The notes under the pieces are model-generated. The model saw only the letters and a list, made by a program, of their open reading frames with translations. It was not told where the DNA came from and did not search any database. Position numbers and translations under genes: made by a program. Positions 44,447 to 51,947 of a stretch of 64,000 nucleotides of DNA are shown here, in pieces (within the stretch, counting starts at the first letter, position 1; the number at the start of each line of letters is the position of its first letter). The DNA lies in contig CAMKPZ010000001.1 in assembly GCA_946414805.1 (NCBI GenBank), positions 186,001 to 250,000 on the forward strand, in the 5' to 3' direction. The stretch comes from an uncultured Bacteroidales bacterium. Lineage in GTDB: Bacteria > Bacteroidota > Bacteroidia > Bacteroidales > Paludibacteraceae.

Positions 44447-46723
44447 ATGAATAGAATCAATCAAGTATTAGTCTGGGTCCTGCTGATGATAGCAGTGCCT
44501 CTGGCAGCCCAGTACGACGCCCATCTGACGGGCCACGTGCTGGATGAAGCGACAGGCGAACACCTGCCGTTTGTGAATGTGCAGATCAAGGGCACCACGA
44601 TCGGTACCGTCACCGATGAGACGGGTCACTATTTGCTCAAAGACCTACCTGTGGGACGGCAAACGGTGATCTTCAGTTATGTGGGTTACGAGACCTTGGA
44701 ACTGCCTGTAAACATTATCGAAGACAAGACGGTAGAGCTGAAAGCCGCCATTCGCGAACAATCAAAGATGCTGGATAATGTGGTGGTGACGGCAAACCGG
44801 TACGCCACCAAACGCCAGGAAACATCGACCATCGTCAATGTGCTCTCTCCGAAATTATTCGAGACGGCGGCAGTGTGCTGCGTGGCGGATGCACTCAATT
44901 ACCAACCGGGTCTGCGGGTGGAGAACACCTGTACCAACTGCGGCAAGACGGAGTTGCGTATCAACGGTCTGCAAGGCCAGTACAGCCAGATCTTGATGGA
45001 CTCGCGTCCTGTGTTCTCGTCGCTGGCATCGGTGTACGGACTGGAGCAAGTGCCGTCGGCGATGATTGACCGAATAGAGGTGATCCGCGGCGGCGGTTCG
45101 GCACTCTTCGGCGCAAACGCGATAGCCGGAGTGGTGAATATCATCACAAAAGAACCGGTGCGCAATTTTGTCAATATAGCGAACACCTCCGCCTTTACGG
45201 AGAAAGGGACATACGATATCAACACGGATCTGAACGCCTCTGTGATGAGCGAGAACCATAAGATCGGTGCGTACCTCTTTGCCTCCCACCGTACACGCAG
45301 CCCTTATGACCGCGATGACGACGGGTTCAGCGATCTGCCGCTGCTGCGGTCGACGACCGCCGGAGCACGGCTGTTTTTCAAGACCAGCGCGTACAGCAAG
45401 ATCACGGCGGAGTACCACCATACGACCGATTACCGGAGAGGAGGCAATAATTTCGATCAGGAGCCGCACGAAGCGGACATCGCCGAGCAACTGCGCCACA
45501 ATATCGATGCAGGGTCGGTGGCTTTCGACTGGTTCTCGGAAGACAACCGCCATTTCGTATCGGCTTATTCGGCGCTGCAGCATGTCGGCAGAGAGAGCTA
45601 TTTCGGCGCAGGGAAAGATCCGAACGCGTATGGCCGGAGCCGTGATATCACTTCTACCACGGGTCTGCAATACCGCTTCTCGTACCCCTGCGGGCTCATG
45701 AACGGCGACCTGACGGTAGGAGCCGAATATACGTATAACGGGTTGCAGGACAAGATGACCGGTTATAACCGCGACATGAACCAGCATATCCACCTCGTGG
45801 GCGCGTATGCGCAGAACGAATGGAAAAACGAGTACTGGAGCGTGCTGATCGGTGCGCGGCTGGAGAAACATAATATGCTGACGAAGCCTGTCTGCACGCC
45901 CCGTGCGCAGGTGCGTTACACACCGCTCAAGGGGCTGGTGCTACGTGCCGGGTACAGCAGCGGTTACCGTCCGCCGCAGGCGTATGACGAGGATCTGCAT
46001 GTGGCGGCTGTGGGCGGCGGCGTGTCGCTGATCACGCTGGACAAGAACCTCAAGCCAGAGACTTCCCATTCCGCTACGGCGAGTGTAGATTACTACCACG
46101 CTTTCGGCAAATGGGAGACGAACCTGACGGTAGAAGGTTTTTATACGTATCTGAAGGATGTCTTTTTCCTGCGCGAGGACAGTACGGATGCGGCTGGTAA
46201 CCTGCATTTCACGCGTACCAACGTAGCCGGCGCGTGGGTTGGGGGACTGAACGCAGAAGCGAAGGTGAACTACACATCCATGTTCTCACTGCAAGTCGGT
46301 TATACCTGGCAGCAGAGCCGCTATACCGAAGCGCAGCGATGGAGCCAGACGGTTGCGCCGCAGAAGAAAATGCTGCGTACGCCGGATCACTATGCGTTTA
46401 TGCTGATCGATGTGGAGCCGGTGAAAGACTTCACGATCTCGATGAACGGCAAGTTGACCGGATCGATGATCGTGCCGCATCTGGCAGGGTATATCGCCGA
46501 GGACACCGAAGTGAAGACGCCTGTTTTCTTCGAGATGGGAATCCGTCTGGCGTATGATATTCACCTCTACAAGCATTATTGTCTGGAGGTCAGTGCAGGC
46601 GTGAAGAACCTGCTGGACGCCTACCAGCGCGATCTGGACAAGGGCCCGGACCGCGATGCGGATTACATCTACGGACCTTCCCAACCAAGAACCTATTTCG
46701 CCGGACTGAGGCTGAAGTTATAG
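44447..46723 (+). CDS. TonB-dependent outer-membrane receptor 2
   Basis: 758 aa, signal peptide to about residue 21 (AVPLAAQ). Carboxypeptidase-like domain, then a plug with ENTCTNCGKTELRINGLQGQ (about 163-182) and RIEVIRGGGSALFGANAIAG, then a barrel ending in GLRLKL. The CxxC in the plug is unusual for TonB receptors and could bind a metal. It starts 21 bases after receptor 1, so the pair is one operon. Its last 31 bases overlap the 3' end of the convergent DUF2490 gene. Confidence 0.93.
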   Translation: MNRINQVLVWVLLMIAVPLAAQYDAHLTGHVLDEATGEHLPFVNVQIKGTTIGTVTDETGHYLLKDLPVGRQTVIFSYVGYETLELPVNIIEDKTVELKAAIREQSKMLDNVVVTANRYATKRQETSTIVNVLSPKLFETAAVCCVADALNYQPGLRVENTCTNCGKTELRINGLQGQYSQILMDSRPVFSSLASVYGLEQVPSAMIDRIEVIRGGGSALFGANAIAGVVNIITKEPVRNFVNIANTSAFTEKGTYDINTDLNASVMSENHKIGAYLFASHRTRSPYDRDDDGFSDLPLLRSTTAGARLFFKTSAYSKITAEYHHTTDYRRGGNNFDQEPHEADIAEQLRHNIDAGSVAFDWFSEDNRHFVSAYSALQHVGRESYFGAGKDPNAYGRSRDITSTTGLQYRFSYPCGLMNGDLTVGAEYTYNGLQDKMTGYNRDMNQHIHLVGAYAQNEWKNEYWSVLIGARLEKHNMLTKPVCTPRAQVRYTPLKGLVLRAGYSSGYRPPQAYDEDLHVAAVGGGVSLITLDKNLKPETSHSATASVDYYHAFGKWETNLTVEGFYTYLKDVFFLREDSTDAAGNLHFTRTNVAGAWVGGLNAEAKVNYTSMFSLQVGYTWQQSRYTEAQRWSQTVAPQKKMLRTPDHYAFMLIDVEPVKDFTISMNGKLTGSMIVPHLAGYIAEDTEVKTPVFFEMGIRLAYDIHLYKHYCLEVSAGVKNLLDAYQRDLDKGPDRDADYIYGPSQPRTYFAGLRLKL

Positions 46724-47547
46724 GCGATACCGATTGCATGCTGAAAACTTGTCTCTTCGGTCAGGAATAGCTTTTGGCTGTTGGCCTTGACAGTTACATC
46801 GCGGTCGTAGCCGTAATTGAAGCGGTAATAGAAATCGAGCGAGTTGCTAGCATTGAGTTTCCAAACCACTCCCAACGATGTTCGTACACGGCGTATATAT
46901 TGATGCCCGGTGTTGGACGGGTCGTTGTCCTTGTATTTCTGTTGCAGCGGGTTAGCGTTGAGCGTGTTTACCAGTTCGCACCAGATATACGGTTTGAGGG
47001 GTTTGCTCATGGCATGGTATGCCACCTCGAATTTGCTTCTCAGATACCAATCGGCGCGGTTGTGCTCGTAATATCCGGTAGCCAGATGCCGGTCTATCTC
47101 TCCCATACGTATCTCCGTCAGAAACCGTTCGCGCAGGCTGAACGACCATTGTTCGTAGCGGTAACTGCCGGTCAGCCCGAAGAAGACTCTATGGCGCATC
47201 CATTTATTCACATCCGCCCAATCTTTCGTTCCCATAATTTTGAGTGTGTATCCGGCATCGGCCTTCAGATATTTTAAATGCGGGTTCTTGTAACTAATAG
47301 AGAGGGTGGTGTAGCTCTTATTGAAGTTGGCGCCGGCATTCACCCCGTCCGTGAAACCGAAGAGGTCGAACCGCAGGTCCTCGCCGATATGCAAGCCTAT
47401 ACCATTGCGGAATTTTTTGCTGAAGTCCGCACCCACACGCATCTGCATACTATGGGTAGTAGTGGCAGTAGGCGTGTCCGACCAATCCCATGCGTAAAGG
47501 ACGAAGGGACAAAGAACAAGGAATAGAGTGATGTAATACTTTCTCAT
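46693..47547 (-). CDS. DUF2490 family outer-membrane protein
   Basis: 284 aa. Signal peptide LFLVLCPFVLYAWD (residues 8-21), encoded by the GGGACAAAGAACAAGG word at about 47503-47522. The rest alternates as beta strands with aromatic ends, matching DUF2490, a predicted beta-barrel (FGLTGSYRYEQWSFSLRERF). Start codon overlaps the stop of the DUF4956 gene (ATGA). It shares an operon with DUF4956 and a VTC-type polymerase. Confidence 0.82.
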   Translation of the reverse strand: MRKYYITLFLVLCPFVLYAWDWSDTPTATTTHSMQMRVGADFSKKFRNGIGLHIGEDLRFDLFGFTDGVNAGANFNKSYTTLSISYKNPHLKYLKADAGYTLKIMGTKDWADVNKWMRHRVFFGLTGSYRYEQWSFSLRERFLTEIRMGEIDRHLATGYYEHNRADWYLRSKFEVAYHAMSKPLKPYIWCELVNTLNANPLQQKYKDNDPSNTGHQYIRRVRTSLGVVWKLNASNSLDFYYRFNYGYDRDVTVKANSQKLFLTEETSFQHAIGIAYNFSLSPAK

Positions 47548-48302
47548 TTGAATTTCGTTATTTGGTCAATACTGTTGGTCACTTTGCCTTTCTCCAACGG
47601 ATAGGTCACTTTGATATACGCCACATCGCGCAGAAAATCAATGTGTCCGATCTCTATATCCAGCACTTTGAGTCCGGTGCGTTCCTCCAGATCGGCGATC
47701 AGTTCGTTGCGACGGTCGGGTTTGATATTCTCGATCTTCTCATAGAGAATGATCTTGGTGGAGACGCGTTTGCGCGCCTGCCAAGCCTCGAAGCCGAACG
47801 CCATAATGACGATCAGTATATTTGCGATCACGAGGAGATACCATGCCAGTCCGTCCGCCTTGAGACTCAGCGAGTTAATGACGGAGACGGCGATGACGAG
47901 GAACATATAATTCATTTCGCGGATAGGTACAGTCTCCGTGCGGTAGCGGATCATGCCGAAGATAGCGAACAGACCGAGCACGAAGCCTGTCTGGATATCC
48001 AGAATCTGCATCAGCCAGAGTAGCAGGAACATTCCGGACGAGAAGAGCATAAACTGGACATAATAGTCGCGGCGGCGACTGTAGCGGTAATAGACCCCGT
48101 AGATCAGGATCCACGACACCAGCAGGTTGAAGAGGAACATCAGCGGCATGGTGATGATATTCTCGCTCACGCCGAGCCAATCAGCAATGTTGTGCATGAC
48201 ATACGAAATACTGTCGCTTGTGCCGAAACGTGCCGCGATCGACGGATCGCTCTCCAAAAACTCCAACGTAGGGTTGGCTAAATCTACTTGAAGCATTTTC
48301 AT
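47544..48302 (-). CDS. DUF4956 membrane protein
   Basis: 252 aa with four membrane segments (about 50-180), a signature stretch GLFAIFGMIRYRTETVPIREMNYMF and a C-terminal cytoplasmic ferredoxin-like domain. DUF4956 proteins regularly neighbour VTC-domain polymerases, as here, and are probably membrane partners in polyphosphate formation or export. Starts 13 bases after the VTC gene. Confidence 0.88.
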   Translation of the reverse strand: MKMLQVDLANPTLEFLESDPSIAARFGTSDSISYVMHNIADWLGVSENIITMPLMFLFNLLVSWILIYGVYYRYSRRRDYYVQFMLFSSGMFLLLWLMQILDIQTGFVLGLFAIFGMIRYRTETVPIREMNYMFLVIAVSVINSLSLKADGLAWYLLVIANILIVIMAFGFEAWQARKRVSTKIILYEKIENIKPDRRNELIADLEERTGLKVLDIEIGHIDFLRDVAYIKVTYPLEKGKVTNSIDQITKFK

Positions 48303-48314
48303 ATTTTCACATTT

Positions 48315-49127
48315 TTATATTTTCTCATTTAGCATTTTCTCAATGCTGCGGATTTTCTTCTTGAACCGGTTGCGTTTGAGTCCGGGCGTGGTCAGCGCCG
48401 TACCGATGCAGTACTTGCTGATTTTGAACGGATGAATGCGGCGGGCAAGCATGATATCCGTCATCCGGCTATGCACATTGCCGTCCCGTTTGAGTTCGAC
48501 GATGACGAGGCCCTTGTAGGTCTTCACCTCATGGCTGATTACATTGTCCCACACTAGATCCATGTCTATGGTCAGACGCTCGGTCTTGGCTTTGTTGACC
48601 AGCGTAATGCGGTGAAACTTGGTCCACAGATGCGGTGTGATAGCCTCCCATGTATAGCGGCTCTTGAGGTTGATAAACTGCTCTACGGTCAGCGGCTCGT
48701 CCTCTTTCTTTTTGTGTTTGAGCACGCTCTGTGTGTCGGCAGTGAGGTCAAAACCGGGGACTATGATACGTTTCTTGTTGGTGCGACCCTTGTTGTTCTT
48801 GCGCTTGATTTCCAAGAATGTCAGGTGGCTGTCCACGTACTGCCGCACGCGGATTTTCTGACGCACCAGCTGCCGGTCGTGGTGACGGATGTACATGTCC
48901 ATGTCTGCGGTGTCATAATACATCGTGTCGTATGTAGCAATCCGCTTGCCGTCAATCTCCTGCGCGTAATAGTCTTCCTTCGCCATCTCTAAGATGGACG
49001 GCAGCACAGAGAGCGGTACCGCATATTTGGTGTCTATGCGGTTCATCAGTTTCACGCTCTCCATCTCGCTCAGCGAGATTGGCTCGAACTCATTTATCAG
49101 AGAAGATATATTCAAAGACTTTGACAC
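48315..49127 (-). CDS. VTC-domain polyphosphate polymerase
   Basis: 270 aa. The VTC fold is seen in LMNRIDTKYAVPLSVLP (about 27-43), YDTMYYDTADMDMYIRHH, RQKIRVRQY, FLEIKRKNNKGRTNKKRI and VIVELKRDG, the tunnel-lining Lys/Arg/Glu residues of yeast Vtc4. It should make polyphosphate from ATP. The start is a GTG at 49125-49127, inside the end of the preceding gene; no ATG upstream of the conserved core is available until residue 22. Confidence 0.87.
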   Translation of the reverse strand: MSKSLNISSLINEFEPISLSEMESVKLMNRIDTKYAVPLSVLPSILEMAKEDYYAQEIDGKRIATYDTMYYDTADMDMYIRHHDRQLVRQKIRVRQYVDSHLTFLEIKRKNNKGRTNKKRIIVPGFDLTADTQSVLKHKKKEDEPLTVEQFINLKSRYTWEAITPHLWTKFHRITLVNKAKTERLTIDMDLVWDNVISHEVKTYKGLVIVELKRDGNVHSRMTDIMLARRIHPFKISKYCIGTALTTPGLKRNRFKKKIRSIEKMLNEKI

Positions 49128-49518
49128 TGTAAAGTTTTCCGTTAGGCAGATAATTGTACTGTTTTGCCTTGGTGCCGTCGGCGTTCCATTCGTATTTGCG
49201 GATACGGTAAGGGCGGTTGCGGTCGTTGTATTCCACTTCTTCCACTACCTTGCCCGTCATGTCGTCATATGTACTCGTCACGCGCCATTTCTGACCGTAA
49301 GTGGCATACTCGATTTCCTCAACGCATCGTCCTTGGTCGTCATAGACCTTAATGCGGTCGAGCCAACGGGTTTTCGTCTTGTCGTCGGTGTTCCACTCTT
49401 TGACTGTGAGGTTCTTTTTCCTCTCTCGCTTAGCCAACTGCTCGGGTGTCAGCAGGCTCTGCGCCATGGCCGTTCCTGCCATAAGAAGGCAGCAGAACAA
49501 ATAGAAGTATTTTTTCAT
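49090..49518 (-). CDS. Exported protein with YD-type repeats
   Basis: 142 aa. Signal peptide LFCCLLMAGTAMAQ (cleavage near residue 19). The mature part has repeats such as VYDDQGRCVEEIEYATYGQK, TYDDMTGKVVEEVEYNDRNR and KYEWNADGTKAKQYNYLPNG, about 22 residues each, like short antitoxin- or RHS-like strand repeats. Function unknown. Its 3' end overlaps the VTC gene start by 38 bases. Confidence 0.8.
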   Translation of the reverse strand: MKKYFYLFCCLLMAGTAMAQSLLTPEQLAKRERKKNLTVKEWNTDDKTKTRWLDRIKVYDDQGRCVEEIEYATYGQKWRVTSTYDDMTGKVVEEVEYNDRNRPYRIRKYEWNADGTKAKQYNYLPNGKLYSVKVFEYIFSDK

Positions 49519-49550
49519 AATTTTAATAGAAATTTCATACCAAACAGTTT

Positions 49551-50411
49551 TTATATCATTGTGACAAATCTATATTCAGTAGGACGTTTGCCTGTTCTTT
49601 TTTTGAAAAAATAGCAGAAAGTGGCGTTTTCCGTAAATCCCAATTCGTATGCCACCTGCTGTACCGTCAAATCCTGCCGTCCGATAAGCAGTCGTTTTGC
49701 CTGTTCCGTCAGCATTGTTGCGATCCACTCGTTAGGCGTCTTACCGGTTGCTTTATCGATGCTGAGGGAGAGATATTTAGGCGTGAGGTGGAGTTGTTCG
49801 GCATACCAAATGACGGTGTGTTGCGTCTTGTAATTAGCCAGCAGAAGATCATAGAATTGGCTGAAGAGTTGTTCTCCGCGCGTATTGGAACTCCTTTCTA
49901 TATGCTCTTCCCCTCTATATCGTGTGAGCGCGTAAAACAAAATATCTAACAGGCTCTCCTGCATCTCAGTCCGCTTGGGATGATCAGAGGTGGCCGTAAA
50001 GCGAATGACCTGAACGATGTCGTTCACTCTGCCGAACTGCTCTTCCGTCAGCGTGAACGCCGGACGCTGGTGGTATTTCTGATAATCAATAAATGATTCG
50101 CGTGAAATAAGTTTCTTATACAGTGCCGGCGAGATAATGATGATCGTTGCGCGGTAGTCCGGAGACACAGATGTGTAACTGAAAATATGGTTCGGCAGCG
50201 TCACTCCTACATCCCGCGGCTGGAAACGGCGGGGCTGAAGATCATACATAAAGGATGCCGAACCTTCCATACAGATACCTATCACCAGATTGTCTGACTG
50301 AAAAGGCCGTTCACCGTAAGGAAGCGAACGTACTTCGGCTACCACCACTCCCTGACGGTCGATGGTGTCCTGAAAAAAAATAGGATGGCTATTGGATGCT
50401 TCAGCAGACAT
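49551..50411 (-). CDS. AraC family transcriptional regulator
   Basis: 286 aa. N-terminal cupin-like sensor (SDNLVIGICMEGSASFMYDL), C-terminal double HTH from about residue 185, with LTVQQVAYELGFTENATFCYFFKKRTGKRPTEYR as the second half. Faces away from the secreted-protein operon at 50.6 kb, with which it shares a 180-bp gap, and precedes the polyphosphate operon on the same strand. The target is not clear. Confidence 0.92.
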   Translation of the reverse strand: MSAEASNSHPIFFQDTIDRQGVVVAEVRSLPYGERPFQSDNLVIGICMEGSASFMYDLQPRRFQPRDVGVTLPNHIFSYTSVSPDYRATIIIISPALYKKLISRESFIDYQKYHQRPAFTLTEEQFGRVNDIVQVIRFTATSDHPKRTEMQESLLDILFYALTRYRGEEHIERSSNTRGEQLFSQFYDLLLANYKTQHTVIWYAEQLHLTPKYLSLSIDKATGKTPNEWIATMLTEQAKRLLIGRQDLTVQQVAYELGFTENATFCYFFKKRTGKRPTEYRFVTMI

Positions 50412-50454
50412 AACAGATACGTAAAAAAGCGTATTTCTTATAACAAATCGGCGG

Positions 50455-50485
50455 CAAAGATACTACTTTTATTTGGTATATGCAA
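50455..50485 (-). promoter_or_regulatory. Promoter of the AraC gene
   Basis: Minus strand TTGCATA at 50485, 20 bases after TTG, TATCTTTG (50462-50455). Confidence 0.85.
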
Positions 50486-50531
50486 GTATTATGCGACTTT
50501 TTCTTAATAAATAAGTAGAATAACATAATTC

Positions 50532-50558
50532 TTGAATGCAAAAAAAACAGTACCTTTG
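50532..50558 (+). promoter_or_regulatory. Probable promoter of the secreted-protein operon
   Basis: TACCTTTG at 50551-50558 is clear; the only TTG upstream (50532-50534) is 16 rather than 20 bases away, so the -33 element is weak. Confidence 0.55.
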
Positions 50559-50595
50559 CACCCGATTTTAGTTGAATCTATAAAATCTACGAATA

Positions 50596-51000
50596 ATGAA
50601 ACGAAGTCTGTTTGTTATCGCGGCGATGCTATGCGCCTTTTTTGCGCAGGCTGCCGATTACCCGTACTTGGTGTTCACCAACACTGCGGGAACCACTACC
50701 GTAATGAGTGTCTCGTCTCTGACGATGACCGTCAGCGGCACTTCATTGCAAGTGACCAACACCGATGGCACTACCTCTTTTACGCTGACCGGTCTGGCGA
50801 ATATGCAGTTCTCCAAGGACGGTAGTACGGTATCTGCCATTGAGAACGTGATTGATGCCGGCGCGGCGGTGGAGGTGTTCTCCATGACGGGCATAAGCCT
50901 CGGACATTATAACACCCTCCTTGAGGCGGTGTCCGCTACGGGCACGGGCGCGTACGTAGTGAAACAAGGTGCTAACACACAAACCATGGTCATAAAATGA
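50596..51000 (+). CDS. Small exported protein with C-terminal sorting-like tail
   Basis: 134 aa. Signal peptide CAFFAQAAD (cleavage near residue 20). A Thr/Ser-rich beta domain (YLVFTNTAGTTTVMSVSSLT) is followed by VEVFSMTGISL...GAYVVKQG...MVIK, the pattern of Bacteroidetes type A secretion tails. A similar N-terminal module starts the third protein of the operon (NVTYLFPAS...FSLSEVDNM-like). The function is unknown. Its TGA overlaps the next ATG. Confidence 0.78.
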   Translation: MKRSLFVIAAMLCAFFAQAADYPYLVFTNTAGTTTVMSVSSLTMTVSGTSLQVTNTDGTTSFTLTGLANMQFSKDGSTVSAIENVIDAGAAVEVFSMTGISLGHYNTLLEAVSATGTGAYVVKQGANTQTMVIK

Positions 51001-51947
51001 AACGTGTAACACTTTTTATTGCAATCCTTTGTACTTTGTCCTTTGTCCCTTTGTCCCTTTCAGCCCAGGTCTCCTATACCTCTGACACAACAAGCTATGT
51101 CAAAGTGACCTATAGCGGCTCTTCGGCGGCAGTAGTGGTTAGTAATGACATCAAGAATTATATCACTGCCTCCATCAGCGGCGGTGATGTGACCGTCATT
51201 TCAACGGCGAGTGCGGCTGTCAATGAGATTACCTACGGCCTCTATGGCTCCACCACGGACGGCTCGTTCACTTTCAACGGCACCTACAAGGCGACGGTGG
51301 AGCTCTTCGGCGTCTCTATCACCAACCCGACCGGTCCGGCGATAGACATTCAGAACGGCAAGCGCATTGAGATTAGCGCCAAAAACGGCACGACGAGCAC
51401 CCTCAAAGACGGCACTTCGACCGCTGTCGATGCATGGAAGGGTGCGCTGTACTGCAAAGGGCACATCCAGTTCAAGGGCTACGGAACGCTCAATGTCTAT
51501 GGCAACTACGCCCACGCCATCAAAGCCGGCGAGTACATAGAGATGAAGAACTGTACCATTAACGTCTGTTCGGCGGTCAAGGATGCCGTCAACTGCAACC
51601 AGTATTTCTCTATGGAGAGCGGTGTGCTCAATATCAGCGGCTATGGGGACGAGGGTATCCAGGTCGATCTGAAGACCGACGACACATCTGTAGAGAACAC
51701 CGGCAACTTCACCATGACCGGCGGTACCATTAACATCAACACCTACGGCTCAACCGGCGAGGCGGTCAAGGTGGCTGGCACGCAATCCGTGGCGGCTACG
51801 GCATCGCTCAATGTGTCTGAGACACAAGACATCGGGAATGTACAAGGGGACAATGTACAATGTACAAAGGTCCTCCGGAACGGCGTACTCCTGATTGATC
51901 GCAACGGCAAAACCTATTCAATAACAGGTAAAAAAATACAGCAATGA
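50997..51947 (+). CDS. DUF4353 (carbohydrate-binding domain) secreted protein
   Basis: 316 aa. Signal peptide FIAILCTLSFVPLSLSAQ, whose core is encoded by the repeat word at 51026-51060. The mature protein is a parallel beta-helix of the DUF4353 family (GPAIDIQNGKRIEISAKNGT, GALYCKGHIQFKGYGTLNVY, AVKDAVNCNQYFSMESG). Members such as Cthe_2159 bind cellulose or pectin and calcium. The C-terminus (LRNGVLLIDRNGKTYSITGK) resembles the tail of the LRR protein at 33.9 kb. A second word copy (51838-51870) encodes GNVQGDNVQCTK. Confidence 0.85.
   Translation: MKRVTLFIAILCTLSFVPLSLSAQVSYTSDTTSYVKVTYSGSSAAVVVSNDIKNYITASISGGDVTVISTASAAVNEITYGLYGSTTDGSFTFNGTYKATVELFGVSITNPTGPAIDIQNGKRIEISAKNGTTSTLKDGTSTAVDAWKGALYCKGHIQFKGYGTLNVYGNYAHAIKAGEYIEMKNCTINVCSAVKDAVNCNQYFSMESGVLNISGYGDEGIQVDLKTDDTSVENTGNFTMTGGTININTYGSTGEAVKVAGTQSVAATASLNVSETQDIGNVQGDNVQCTKVLRNGVLLIDRNGKTYSITGKKIQQ
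51026..51060. repeat. CTTTGTCC word array encoding a signal peptide core
   Basis: cctttgtactttgtcctttg then tccctttgtcccttt: near-copies in a row, translated as ILCTLSFVPLSLS. Confidence 0.85.
51838..51872. repeat. ATGTACAAGGGGACA word array near the end of DUF4353 gene 1
   Basis: atgtacaaggggacaatgta then caatgtacaaagg: reverse complement of the signal-peptide word. Confidence 0.8.
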
